Assembly (NCBI RefSeq): GCF_900582195.1
Contig: NZ_UTHA01000188.1
Coordinates: forward strand, 62,001-126,000
DNA from: Pseudomonas viridiflava
Lineage (GTDB): Bacteria > Pseudomonadota > Gammaproteobacteria > Pseudomonadales > Pseudomonadaceae
Reading direction: 5' to 3'
DNA: 64,000 nt
Positions 41,578 through 50,268 of this stretch are shown in pieces. The position numbers and the translations under genes are program-made. The notes under the pieces are model-generated. The model saw only the letters and a list, made by a program, of their open reading frames with translations. It did no database searches and was not told the origin of the DNA. Positions within the stretch are counted from its first letter, which is position 1, and the number at the start of each line of letters is the position of its first letter.

Positions 41578-43029
41578 TCAGTGCAAGGCTTGCTCAGCCT
41601 TCTGGATTGCCGCGAATTCTTCTTCCGGCGTGCCTGCTACCAAGTGATGTCGACTGTAGAACGCAAAGTAAGCAATTAACACTCCATAGATGACGGCGGC
41701 ACCGATGACCACCCGTGGATCTACCAGGAAGCCCGCGACCACGGCGATGCACGCCAGCACCAAGGCCACGCCGGAGGTGAAGATGCCGCCCGGTGTGCGG
41801 TATGGCCGGTCCATTTTGGGGCGGCGAATACGCAAGGTGATGTGCGCGGCCATCATCAGCACGTAGGAAATGGTTGCGCCGAACACCGCCACCAGAATCA
41901 GCAGATCGCCCTGGCCGGTCAGCGACAGGCCGAAACCGATGATGCCGGGAATCACCAGCGCCAGGACCGGTGCCTTGCTTTTATTGGTTTCGGACAGTTT
42001 GCGTGGCAGGTAGCCGGCCCGTGACAGTGCGAAAATCTGCCGCGAGTACGCGTAGATGATCGAGAAGAAACTCGCGATCAGTCCGGCCAGCCCCACAAGG
42101 TTGACGAAACTGCCCATCCAGGTCGAGCCGCCATAGGCTTTGCTCAACGCTTCGACCAACGGGTTACCGGAGGTCAGCAGCGAGTTGGCGCCCGCACCGC
42201 CGGGGCCGACGATCAGAATCAACAGAGCAAACATGAGCAGCACCAACATAGCGCCGATCAAGCCGCGCGGCAGGTCACGTTTGGGGTTCTTGGTTTCCTC
42301 GGCGGCCAGCGGCACGCCTTCAACGGCAAGGAAGAACCAGATCGCATAGGGAATCGCTGCCCAGACGCCGACATAGCCGAATGGCAGAAACGGACTGGCG
42401 CCCGCCGCAGCAGTGACCGGAATGTCGAGCAGATTGGCGACGTCGAAGTGCGGCACCATCGCCACCAGAAACACCCCCAGCGCCAACGCGGCGACGGCGG
42501 TGATGACAAACATCAGCTTGAGCGCTTCGCCGACCCCGAATATGTGGATGGCAATGAAAATGATGTAGAAGGCCAGATAGATCATCCAGCCGCCGATGCC
42601 GAACAGCGATTCGCAGTAGGCACCGATGAACACCGCGATAGCCGCAGGGGCAATGGCGTATTCGATGAGGATCGCGGTGCCGGTGAGAAACCCGCCCCAC
42701 GGTCCGAATGCACTGCGGGCAAAACCGTAGCCACCGCCGGCGGTGGGGATCATCGAAGACAACTCGGCCAGAGAAAAGCACATGCACAGGTACATGGTGG
42801 CCATCAGCAGCGTCGCCAGGAACATGCCGCCCCAGCCACCCTGAGCGAGGCCGAAGTTCCAGCCGGCATAGTCACCGGAAATCACGTAGGCAACGCCCAG
42901 ACCCACCAGCAGTACCCAGCCGGCGGCACCTTTTTTCAGTTCGCGTTGTTGAAAGTAATCCGATCCGACTTTTTCAAAGTCGACGGAGGCGCCGGTCGCC
43001 GGAGCGCCAGCCGGGGATTCGCTAGGCAT
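41578..43029 (-). CDS. eat: Ethanolamine permease (APC family)
   Basis: A 483-residue transporter with twelve hydrophobic segments. Recognisable parts are VGLGVAYVISGDYAGWNFGL, the MIPTAGGGYGFARSAFGPWG signature of this subfamily, FLAVEGVPLAAEETKNPKRD and the loop SRQIFALSRAGYLPRKLSET. It resembles the EutP/Eat ethanolamine importers found beside eutBC in pseudomonads. The start at 43029 is followed by a soluble ~35-residue tail; the longer open frame to 43176 runs into a repeat and is rejected. Confidence 0.92.
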   Translation of the reverse strand: MPSESPAGAPATGASVDFEKVGSDYFQQRELKKGAAGWVLLVGLGVAYVISGDYAGWNFGLAQGGWGGMFLATLLMATMYLCMCFSLAELSSMIPTAGGGYGFARSAFGPWGGFLTGTAILIEYAIAPAAIAVFIGAYCESLFGIGGWMIYLAFYIIFIAIHIFGVGEALKLMFVITAVAALALGVFLVAMVPHFDVANLLDIPVTAAAGASPFLPFGYVGVWAAIPYAIWFFLAVEGVPLAAEETKNPKRDLPRGLIGAMLVLLMFALLILIVGPGGAGANSLLTSGNPLVEALSKAYGGSTWMGSFVNLVGLAGLIASFFSIIYAYSRQIFALSRAGYLPRKLSETNKSKAPVLALVIPGIIGFGLSLTGQGDLLILVAVFGATISYVLMMAAHITLRIRRPKMDRPYRTPGGIFTSGVALVLACIAVVAGFLVDPRVVIGAAVIYGVLIAYFAFYSRHHLVAGTPEEEFAAIQKAEQALH

Positions 43030-43084
43030 AGGTTTCACCGTTCTTATTGTTTTATTGGCCCGGCTTTTTTGCCGGTGGGTAGCA

Positions 43085-43196
43085 TGATCGTCCCCACGCT
43101 CTGCGTGGGGATGCCTCAACGGACGCTCTGCGTTCGGCTTTGGTGGGACGCGGAGCGTCCCGGGCGGCATTCCCACGCAGAGCGTGGGAACGATCA
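43085..43196. repeat. Intergenic palindromic repeat, family B (copy 1)
   Basis: A ~112-bp imperfect palindrome bounded by TGATCGT and ACGATCA, with internal CCCACGCTCTGCGTGGG, GGACGCTCTGCG and CGCAGAGCGTGGGAA arms. A second copy is at 49481-49588. It lies between exaC and the permease gene and differs from the REP family. Confidence 0.8.
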
Positions 43197-43207
43197 GTGC
43201 TGCAGGT

Positions 43208-44728
43208 TTAGAAGAAACCCAACGGATTGATGTCGTAGCTCACCAGCAGGTTTTTCGTCTGCTGATAGTGATCGAGCATCATCTTGTGGGTTTCACGCCC
43301 CACACCCGACTTCTTGTAGCCGCCAAACGCGGCATGCGCTGGGTACAGGTGATAGCAGTTGGTCCACACGCGACCGGCCTTGATCGCGCGACCCATGCGG
43401 TAGGCGCGGTTGATGTCGCGGGTCCACAGACCGGCGCCGAGGCCGAACTCGGTGTCGTTGGCAATCGCCAGGGCTTCGGCTTCGTCCTTGAACGTGGTGA
43501 TGCTCACCACCGGGCCGAAGATTTCTTCCTGGAACACGCGCATCTTATTAGTGCCCTTGAGCAGGGTCGGCTGGATGTAATAGCCGGTCGACAGATTGCC
43601 TTCGAGTTTTTCCACTTTGCCACCGGTCAGCAGCTCGGCGCCTTCGCCCTTGGCGATTTCCAGGTACGAAAGAATCTTGTCGAATTGCTGCTCGGACGCC
43701 TGGGCGCCAACCATGGTGTCGGTGTCCAGTGGATCGCCACGTTTGATTTGCAGGACTTTCTTCATGACCACGGCCATGAACTCGTCGTAGATCGATTCCT
43801 GCACCAGTGCGCGGGATGGACAGGTGCAGACTTCGCCTTGGTTGAAGAACGCCAGCACCAAGCCTTCAGCGGCTTTTTCAATGAAGGTCGGCTCGGCCTG
43901 CATGATGTCTTCGAAGAAGATGTTCGGCGATTTGCCGCCCAGTTCCACGGTGGACGGAATGATGTTTTCGGCCGCGCATTTCATGATGTGCGAGCCAACC
44001 GGGGTCGAGCCCGTGAAAGCGATCTTGGCGATGCGTTTGCTGGTGGCCAGCGCTTCGCCAGCTTCTTTGCCGTAGCCCTGAACAATGTTCAGCACGCCCG
44101 GTGGCAGCAGATCGCCGATCAGTTCCAGCAATACGGTAATGCCCAGCGGCGTTTGTTCGGCCGGTTTGAGCACGACGCAGTTACCCGCCGCCAGGGCCGG
44201 CGCAAGTTTCCAGGCGGCCATCAGGATCGGGAAGTTCCACGGGATGATCTGGCCGACCACGCCCAGCGGCTCATGAATGTGGTACGCCACGGTGTTGCCG
44301 TCGATTTCGGCAGCGCTGCCTTCCTGGGCGCGCAGGCAGCCAGCGAAGTAGCGGAAATGGTCGGCGGCCAGCGGGATGTCGGCGTTAAGGGTTTCGCGGA
44401 TGGCTTTGCCGTTGTCCCAGGTTTCGGTGATTGCCAGCAGTTCGAGGTTCGCTTCGATGCGGTCGGCGATTTTCAGCAGGATCAACGAGCGCGCCTGCAC
44501 GGAGGTCGCGCCCCACGCATCGGCTGCGGCGTGGGCGGCGTCCAGTGCCTTGTCGATGTCTTCGGCAGTGGAGCGAGGGAATTCGGCAATTGGCTGGCCA
44601 TTCACTGGCGAGGTGTTGGTGAAGTACTGACCTTTGACAGGCGCGACGAACTCGCCGCCGATGTAGTTACCGTACTTGGCTTTGAACGAGACTTTGGCGC
44701 CTTCAGTACCGGGGTGAGCGTAACGCAT
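43208..44728 (-). CDS. exaC: NAD-dependent aldehyde dehydrogenase for acetaldehyde
   Basis: A 506-residue aldehyde dehydrogenase with AAGGAGAA upstream of ATG 44728. Landmarks are WNFPILMAAWKLAPALAAGN, FTGSTPVGSHIM (NAD-binding), the catalytic glutamate in VELGGKSPNIFFED and catalytic cysteine in FNQGEVCTCPSRALVQE, and EIFGPVVSITTF. It matches ExaC/AcoD-type acetaldehyde dehydrogenases and the PA4022 position beside eut genes. It would turn the acetaldehyde made by EutBC into acetate. A sigma-54 promoter candidate lies upstream. It may be cotranscribed with eat-eutB-eutC. Confidence 0.92.
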   Translation of the reverse strand: MRYAHPGTEGAKVSFKAKYGNYIGGEFVAPVKGQYFTNTSPVNGQPIAEFPRSTAEDIDKALDAAHAAADAWGATSVQARSLILLKIADRIEANLELLAITETWDNGKAIRETLNADIPLAADHFRYFAGCLRAQEGSAAEIDGNTVAYHIHEPLGVVGQIIPWNFPILMAAWKLAPALAAGNCVVLKPAEQTPLGITVLLELIGDLLPPGVLNIVQGYGKEAGEALATSKRIAKIAFTGSTPVGSHIMKCAAENIIPSTVELGGKSPNIFFEDIMQAEPTFIEKAAEGLVLAFFNQGEVCTCPSRALVQESIYDEFMAVVMKKVLQIKRGDPLDTDTMVGAQASEQQFDKILSYLEIAKGEGAELLTGGKVEKLEGNLSTGYYIQPTLLKGTNKMRVFQEEIFGPVVSITTFKDEAEALAIANDTEFGLGAGLWTRDINRAYRMGRAIKAGRVWTNCYHLYPAHAAFGGYKKSGVGRETHKMMLDHYQQTKNLLVSYDINPLGFF

Positions 44729-44793
44729 GATGATGTTCTCCTTGGCTTTGTACTTATTAGAGAAACGCGCAAGTGCGCTTGCTATAAGCGTAG

Positions 44794-44809
44794 AGCAAAG
44801 GTCGGGCCA
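44794..44809 (-). promoter_or_regulatory. Candidate sigma-54 promoter of exaC
   Basis: On the minus strand TGGCCCG-ACCT-TTGCT fits the -24/-12 consensus TGGCACG-N4-TTGCW with one change, and spacing is exact. The leader to the exaC ATG would be about 55 nt. The divergent neighbour is a sigma-54 activator, which supports the call. The rest of the 302-bp exaC-regulator gap (44729-45030) holds no gene. Confidence 0.65.
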
Positions 44810-45030
44810 CTGCCGTGCAGGGCAGGCCAATCAAGGACTTGGCAGGTTTTTGTCGGACGGGTGGATTGCCCCTGTGACGGTTTCGGTACAGGTCGGATGA
44901 CAGTTTGTATCGTTTTCGGCACAGCAGATGACGGGGCAGTCTTGCCAGCATTGCAATGCGTCGGTGGCTGGAGGATGCTGGGCATCACCTCAAGCATTGG
45001 GCCGTCGAGCCTCGGGGAGAACAATAAGAA

Positions 45031-46944
45031 ATGCACGACAACCATTTGAGTCGCCATGCCCAACAGGTTCTCACTGCTACGCAGGGCAAACCGCACCTGC
45101 ACGGGCCCGGTGCCGATCCGTCGATTGCCCGTTCGTGGCTGCGCTGTCTGGAGGACTATCACCTCGACCCCGCGCTGAGCATGGCGCCGACGGTGCTCGA
45201 ACACGGCCGGGTACTGGAAAGCCGCGAACGTTTGCAACAGGTATTGCAGATCGCCGGCAATGAAATGAGCAGCCTGCATCAACAACTCTCCGGCGCCGGC
45301 CATGCGGTACTGCTGACCGACGCGCGCGGGGTGATCCTCAACTGCGTCACCGCGCCGGCCGAACGCAAGATCTTCGAACGTGCCGGCCTCTGGCTGGGGG
45401 CCGACTGGAGCGAGGCCTGCGAAGGCACCAACGGCATCGGCACCTGCCTGGTCGAGCGCCAGGCGCTGACGATTCATCAGGACGAACACTTTCGCGGTCG
45501 CCACACTGGCCTGACCTGCTCGGCGAGCCCGGTGTTCGACCCGCACGGCGAACTGCTCGCGGTGCTCGACGTCTCTTCGGCGCGCCACGATGTCTCGCGG
45601 CAGAGCCAGTTTCACACCATGGCGCTGGTCAATCTGTCGGCGAAGATGATCGAGAGCTGCTACTTCCTGCGTTGTTTCGATAACCAATGGTTACTGCGGT
45701 TTCATCTGCAGGCCGAATCGGTCGGGTTGTTCAGCGAAGGTTTGCTGGCGTTTGACGGCGAAGGGCGGATCAGTGCGGTCAACCAGAGTGCTCTGAATCT
45801 GCTCGGGCATATTCGTGGTGGCTTGCTGGGTAAGCCCGTGGAAGCTTTTTTCGATTGTTCGCTGGATGAGTTGCTTGGCCGCGCCAGTGCGAATGCCAGT
45901 GCCAGTTGGCCGCTGCGTACCCGTGACGGTCGGCATCTGTTTGCTGTGCTGCGTGGTGAGTCGCGCAAGCCGACACCGATCATGCCCGCGCCAGTTGTGG
46001 TTCAGGCTCCGCGCCTGTCGGGCATCTGCCTCGGTGATGAGGCGTTGCAGGCAGACTTCCGCAAAGCCCTGCGCGTATTCGAGCGGGATGTGCCCTTGTT
46101 GATCAATGGCGAAACCGGTTCGGGCAAGGAGGCCTTCGCCAAGGCTGTGCATCAGGCCAGCCAGCGTTCGAACAAAGCCTTCGTCGCGCTCAATTGCGCG
46201 GCAATCCCCGAGAGCCTGATCGAGAGCGAACTGTTCGGCTATCGCGGCGGCAGCTTCACCGGTGCGCGCAAGGACGGCATGCGCGGCAAGTTGCAGCAGG
46301 CCGATGGCGGCACGTTGTTCCTCGATGAAATCGGTGACATGCCGCTGGCCTTGCAGACCCGCTTGTTGCGCGTGCTTGAGGACCGGCAGGTAGTGCCGAT
46401 TGGTGGCGAGCCGGAATCGGTCAATGTGCGGATCATCAGCGCTACCCACCGCAATTTGCTGGAGCGTGTTGCGGACGGCAGCTTTCGCGAGGATTTGTAT
46501 TACCGGCTCAATGGGCTGGAGGTGGGGTTGCCGGCATTACGCGCGCGCAGTGATAAGTCGCAGCTGCTGGATTTTCTGCTGGCCGAGGAGGCGGGCGGTG
46601 AAGCGATAGTGATCGACGAGGCGGCGCGTCAGGCTTTGCTGGCGTTCAATTGGCCGGGCAATGTGCGGCAGTTGCGCAATGTACTGCGCACGTTGGCGGC
46701 GTTGTGTGATGAGGGGCGGATCGGAGTGGAGGATTTGCCGGTGATGATTCGGCAGGGGCGTCCAGTCCTTGCGCCAGCGGAGTCTGGCGAACACCCACTG
46801 GCAGACGCCGAGCGGATTGCCTTGCTTAAAACTTTGGAGCAGACGCGGTGGCATATGACGCATACGGCTGAGCAGCTTGGGGTTAGCCGCAACACTCTTT
46901 ATAGAAAGCTGCGTAAGCATGGGATTGAGCGGCGAGTCAGTTAG
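45031..46944 (+). CDS. eatR: Sigma-54-dependent activator of ethanolamine genes (AcoR-like)
   Basis: A 637-residue enhancer-binding protein. An N-terminal GAF-type sensor spans about residues 80-210 (SEACEGTNGIGTCLVERQAL, HTGLTCSASPVFDPHGELLA), then a PAS-like region to ~300. The AAA+ domain has Walker A GETGSGKEAF near residue 360, ESELFGYRGGSFTGARKDGM (GSFTGA in place of GAFTGA, contacting sigma-54), Walker B TLFLDEIGDMPL and the arginine region. A Fis-type HTH (HTAEQLGVSRNTLYRKLRKH) closes it. It is divergent from exaC, as EatR (PA4021) is in P. aeruginosa, where it controls ethanolamine catabolism. Confidence 0.88.
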   Translation: MHDNHLSRHAQQVLTATQGKPHLHGPGADPSIARSWLRCLEDYHLDPALSMAPTVLEHGRVLESRERLQQVLQIAGNEMSSLHQQLSGAGHAVLLTDARGVILNCVTAPAERKIFERAGLWLGADWSEACEGTNGIGTCLVERQALTIHQDEHFRGRHTGLTCSASPVFDPHGELLAVLDVSSARHDVSRQSQFHTMALVNLSAKMIESCYFLRCFDNQWLLRFHLQAESVGLFSEGLLAFDGEGRISAVNQSALNLLGHIRGGLLGKPVEAFFDCSLDELLGRASANASASWPLRTRDGRHLFAVLRGESRKPTPIMPAPVVVQAPRLSGICLGDEALQADFRKALRVFERDVPLLINGETGSGKEAFAKAVHQASQRSNKAFVALNCAAIPESLIESELFGYRGGSFTGARKDGMRGKLQQADGGTLFLDEIGDMPLALQTRLLRVLEDRQVVPIGGEPESVNVRIISATHRNLLERVADGSFREDLYYRLNGLEVGLPALRARSDKSQLLDFLLAEEAGGEAIVIDEAARQALLAFNWPGNVRQLRNVLRTLAALCDEGRIGVEDLPVMIRQGRPVLAPAESGEHPLADAERIALLKTLEQTRWHMTHTAEQLGVSRNTLYRKLRKHGIERRVS

Positions 46945-46948
46945 AAGG

Positions 46949-47101
46949 CCCTCACCCTAGCCCTCTCCCAGAGGGAGAGGGGACTGACCGCGGTGTTCTG
47001 GAGATCTACGCCGACCTGAAATATCGAGCCGAACTCAGGATTTGAAAGCAACGTAGATCGGCTCCCTCTCCCTCTCCCTCGGGAGAGGGCTGGGGTGAGG
47101 G
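46949..47101. repeat. Intergenic repeat, family C, with terminal inverted repeats
   Basis: CCCTCACCCTAGCCCTCTCC (from 46949) is mirrored by GGGAGAGGGCTGGGGTGAGG (to 47101), bracketing ~110 bp. This MITE-like layout occupies most of the 272-bp gap between the eat regulator and mpl. The remainder of the gap, to 47216, contains no gene. Confidence 0.75.
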
Positions 47102-47216
47102 GCGACAATCTTCAGTCGAGCCAAATGCCATGCCCGACCAGCCCCACCCGATCACCTAAAGAGTGCGATTTCCCCCTCCCTACGCTAACCTGCGGCCATG
47201 TTTTACGAGGTCGACT

Positions 47217-48566
47217 ATGCACATTCATATTCTGGGTATCTGCGGGACTTTCATGGGGTCGATGGCGGTGTTGGCCAAAGAGCTGGGCCATCACGTGACC
47301 GGCTCCGACGCCAATGTCTATCCACCGATGAGCACACAGCTTGAAGCCCAAGGCATTCAACTGACGCAGGGCTATGACCCGGCGCAGCTCGATCCGGCAC
47401 CGGATCTGGTGGTGATCGGCAACGCCATGTCCCGCGGCAATCCGGCGGTGGAATATGTGCTGAACAAAGGCCTGCCCTACGTCTCCGGCCCGCAATGGCT
47501 GGCGGACCATGTGCTGCAAGGGCGCTGGGTGCTGGCGGTTGCCGGCACGCATGGCAAAACCACCACCAGCAGCATGCTCGCCTGGGTCCTGGAACACGCG
47601 GGCATGAGCCCGGGCTTCCTGATTGGCGGTGTGCCGCAGAACTTCTCGGTATCGGCACGTCTGGGCGGCACGCCGTTCTTTGTGATCGAGGCCGACGAAT
47701 ACGACAGCGCCTTCTTCGACAAACGTTCGAAATTCGTTCACTACCGTCCGCGCACCGCGATCCTCAATAACCTTGAGTTCGATCACGCCGACATCTTCCC
47801 GGATCTGCCGGCGATCGAGCGGCAGTTCCATCACTTGGTGCGCACCATCCCGAGTGAAGGCCTGGTCATCCATCCGACTACCGAGCCGGCCTTGCAGCGG
47901 GTGATCGAAATGGGTTGCTGGACTCCCGTGCAAACCACCGGTGCCGGCGGTCAGTGGCAGGTCAAACTGCTCAGCGAAGATGGTTCAGCGTTCGAAGTGA
48001 TGTTCGAAGGCGTGTCGCAAGGCACCGTCGAATGGGAGCTGACCGGTCAGCACAACGTCGCTAACGCCTTGGCGGCGCTGGCGGCGGCAAGGCATGTTGG
48101 CGTGGTGCCGTCGATGGGCATCGCTGGTCTGAGCGCATTCAAGAACGTCAAACGCCGCATGGAGAAAGTCGCCGAAGTGCGCGGCATCACCATCTATGAC
48201 GACTTCGCCCACCACCCGACGGCGATTGCCACGACCCTCGATGGCCTGCGCAAACGCATCGGCGATGCTCCGTTGATCGCGATCATCGAACCGCGCTCCA
48301 ACTCGATGAAGCTCGGCGCGCACCGTGACGGTTTGCCGGACAGCGTGGTCGATGCCGACCAGGTGATCTGGTACGCCCCGGCCAACCTCGGTTGGGACCT
48401 GGCCGGCACTGCCGCGCTGTGCACGGTGCCGTCGATTGTCAGCGATTCGCTGGAAGGCATCATCGAGCGCGTGAAAAGCCAGGCGCAGCCCGGTACTCAC
48501 GTAGTGATCATGAGCAACGGCGGCTTCGGCGGCCTGCACGGCAAACTCGCCGAGGCGCTGATATGA
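47217..48566 (+). CDS. mpl: UDP-MurNAc tripeptide ligase Mpl
   Basis: A 449-residue Mur-family ligase that returns the recycled tripeptide L-Ala-gamma-D-Glu-meso-DAP to UDP-MurNAc. Motifs are MHIHILGICGTFMGSMAVLA (N-terminal Rossmann), the ATP loop AVAGTHGKTTTSSMLAWVLE, EADEYDSAFFDKRSKFVHYR, NNLEFDHADIFPDLPAIERQ and DDFAHHPTAI. I chose ATG 47217, with CGAGG upstream; it gives the invariant MHIHILG start. Its stop overlaps ubiX (ATGA). Confidence 0.96.
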   Translation: MHIHILGICGTFMGSMAVLAKELGHHVTGSDANVYPPMSTQLEAQGIQLTQGYDPAQLDPAPDLVVIGNAMSRGNPAVEYVLNKGLPYVSGPQWLADHVLQGRWVLAVAGTHGKTTTSSMLAWVLEHAGMSPGFLIGGVPQNFSVSARLGGTPFFVIEADEYDSAFFDKRSKFVHYRPRTAILNNLEFDHADIFPDLPAIERQFHHLVRTIPSEGLVIHPTTEPALQRVIEMGCWTPVQTTGAGGQWQVKLLSEDGSAFEVMFEGVSQGTVEWELTGQHNVANALAALAAARHVGVVPSMGIAGLSAFKNVKRRMEKVAEVRGITIYDDFAHHPTAIATTLDGLRKRIGDAPLIAIIEPRSNSMKLGAHRDGLPDSVVDADQVIWYAPANLGWDLAGTAALCTVPSIVSDSLEGIIERVKSQAQPGTHVVIMSNGGFGGLHGKLAEALI

Positions 48567-49195
48567 ACAATGGCCCGGAACGCATCACGCTGGCGATGAC
48601 CGGCGCGTCCGGCGCGCAGTATGGTTTGCGTCTGCTCGATTGTCTGGTGCGGGAAGATCGTGAAGTACACTTCCTGATCTCCAAGGCTGCGCAACTGGTG
48701 ATGGCTACCGAGACCGATGTCACGCTGCCGCCGAAACCGCAAATGATGCAGGCCTTCCTGACTGAATACACTGGAGCGGCCGCCGGGCAGATCCGCGTGT
48801 ATGGCAAGGAAGACTGGATGTCGCCGGTGGCCTCGGGATCTGGCGCTCCAGCGGCAATGGTCGTAGTGCCATGCTCGACGGGCACGCTGTCGGCGATTGC
48901 CACGGGCGCCTGCAACAACCTGATCGAACGCGCCGCCGATGTCACTTTGAAAGAGCGCCGCCAGTTGATTCTGGTGCCGCGTGAAGCGCCGTATTCAAGT
49001 ATTCATCTGGAGCACATGCTCAAGCTGTCGAACATGGGCGTGACGATCCTGCCGGCCTCGCCGGGGTTCTATCACCAGCCGCAGACTATCGACGACCTGA
49101 TCGATTTCGTGGTGGCGCGGATTCTCAATTTGCTGGGTATTCCGCAGGACATGCTGCCGCGTTGGGGTGAGCATCATCTGAGCAGCGATGAATAA
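48563..49195 (+). CDS. ubiX: Flavin prenyltransferase UbiX
   Basis: A 210-residue protein with ITLAMTGASGAQYGLRLLDC (FMN loop), the conserved SGSGAPAAMVVVPCSTGTLS, ATGACNNLIERAADVTLKER and LVPREAPYSSIHLEHMLKLS, then MGVTILPASPGFYHQPQTID. It attaches dimethylallyl to FMN, giving the cofactor for the UbiD decarboxylase of ubiquinone synthesis. The start overlaps the mpl stop (ATGA) and the end overlaps the next lipoprotein gene by 8 nt. Confidence 0.96.
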   Translation: MNNGPERITLAMTGASGAQYGLRLLDCLVREDREVHFLISKAAQLVMATETDVTLPPKPQMMQAFLTEYTGAAAGQIRVYGKEDWMSPVASGSGAPAAMVVVPCSTGTLSAIATGACNNLIERAADVTLKERRQLILVPREAPYSSIHLEHMLKLSNMGVTILPASPGFYHQPQTIDDLIDFVVARILNLLGIPQDMLPRWGEHHLSSDE

Positions 49196-49472
49196 GCTGC
49201 TGGCGATCGGGCTGGTGTTGTTGCTGACCGGATGCGCCACGGCGCGCACGCTGGATGCGGCGAAACCGGGCGCGCCGGTGGTGTATTCCGGGACGCGGCT
49301 GGATTTGTATGCATTGAATGGCGGGTGTTGCGCGATGGATCGGTTCGGGGCTGAGGCGCCGAGTTATCCGGGGGTGGATCTGCCGGCGAGCGCGTTGCTC
49401 GATACGCTGTTGTTGCCGTTGTCGCTTCTTACCGTGATCGGCGTGAGCTTTCAGGCAACAGGCGGATTGTAG
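49188..49472 (+). CDS. YceK/YidQ-type small lipoprotein
   Basis: A 94-residue lipoprotein with lipobox LVLLLTGCATA (Cys at residue 16). The body contains GAPVVYSGTRLDLYALNGGC and a C-terminal hydrophobic LPASALLDTLLLPLSLLTVI, the DUF1375 pattern. Its ATG lies within the ubiX end, so it is translated with mpl-ubiX. Function unknown. Confidence 0.82.
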   Translation: MNKLLAIGLVLLLTGCATARTLDAAKPGAPVVYSGTRLDLYALNGGCCAMDRFGAEAPSYPGVDLPASALLDTLLLPLSLLTVIGVSFQATGGL

Positions 49473-49480
49473 TTAGACAG

Positions 49481-49588
49481 ATTGTTCCCACGCTCCGCGT
49501 GGTAACGCCTCCGGTGACGCTCTGCGTCACGCTTTGGGACGCAGAGCGTCCGTGGCTGCATTCCCACGCAGAGCGTGGGAACGATCAT
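49481..49588. repeat. Intergenic palindromic repeat, family B (copy 2)
   Basis: The same element as at 43085-43196: TTCCCACGCTCCGCGTGG at the left, GACGCTCTGCGTC in the middle, and CCACGCAGAGCGTGGGAA with ACGATCAT at the right. It starts 8 bp after the lipoprotein stop and ends 12 bp before the convergent oxidoreductase. Confidence 0.8.
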
Positions 49589-49599
49589 GCGGCGGAAGA

Positions 49600-50241
49600 T
49601 TATTTGCCGAGCTTGCGCAGATCATCCGACTCGATCACCCGTACACCATCCTGCTCTTCCAGCGCCAACCGCCACATCGCCCGCGCCAGCTGGCACGCCT
49701 CGATCCCATGGTATTTGCCGGGAATCAGCTTCGACAACGGCCCGGCCAGTTGCTCGGCAAGACGCGGTTCAGTCCGCTCACCCAGCAACAGCGAAGGCCG
49801 GCAAATGGTCAGTTGCGGCCAGTCCTGCGCGCGCAATGCCTGCTCCATTTCGCCCTTGACCCGATTGTAGAAAACCGACGATTTCGGATCGGCGCCAATC
49901 GCGCTGATCACAATCAAATGCCGCGCGCCCATTTCCCGCGCACGTTTGGCGAACGCCACCACCATGTCCAGATCCACCGCGCGAAACGCCGCTTCCGAGC
50001 CTGCCTGCTTGATCGTGGTGCCAAGGCAGCAATAGGCGATATCGACGCGGCCGCTGAGCTGCGGCAGAAACGCCTGCGGATCACCCACGGGGTTTTCCAG
50101 GTGCGGATGTTCGGCCAAGGGGCGACGGGAAGGGGCGAGCACGCGAGAAATCGTTGGCTCGTTGAGCAAACGGTCGAGTAGATGTTCACCGGTCAGGCCG
50201 GTGGCTCCGGCAAGCAATACGTGCTGAGGCGTCAAGTACAT
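49600..50241 (-). CDS. NAD(P)-binding oxidoreductase, TIP30/HTATIP2-like atypical SDR
   Basis: A 213-residue protein with the Rossmann motif VLLAGATGLTGEHLLDRLLN at the N-terminus, DIAYCCLGTTIKQAGSEAAF, then LIVISAIGADPKSSVFYNRV with the YNRVK active-site Tyr/Lys and LTICRPSLLLGERTEPRLAE. This matches the atypical short-chain dehydrogenases related to TIP30. The substrate is unknown. It stands 27 bp downstream of the MORN/C13 lipoprotein gene on the same strand, so they may be cotranscribed. Confidence 0.8.
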   Translation of the reverse strand: MYLTPQHVLLAGATGLTGEHLLDRLLNEPTISRVLAPSRRPLAEHPHLENPVGDPQAFLPQLSGRVDIAYCCLGTTIKQAGSEAAFRAVDLDMVVAFAKRAREMGARHLIVISAIGADPKSSVFYNRVKGEMEQALRAQDWPQLTICRPSLLLGERTEPRLAEQLAGPLSKLIPGKYHGIEACQLARAMWRLALEEQDGVRVIESDDLRKLGK

Positions 50242-50268
50242 AGTGTCTCTCCCTTGATACTGTTCAGC

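Noticed and set aside
41578..43176. Longer permease start at 43176
   Set aside because: The added N-terminus is translated from the family B repeat (MGMPPGTLRVPPKPN); ATG 43029 gives the normal protein.
43184..45049. 621-codon open frame on the plus strand
   Set aside because: Lies opposite the clear aldehyde dehydrogenase exaC and across the promoter region; shadow frame.
48995..49249. Minus-strand frame across the ubiX end
   Set aside because: Shadow of ubiX and the overlapping lipoprotein gene.
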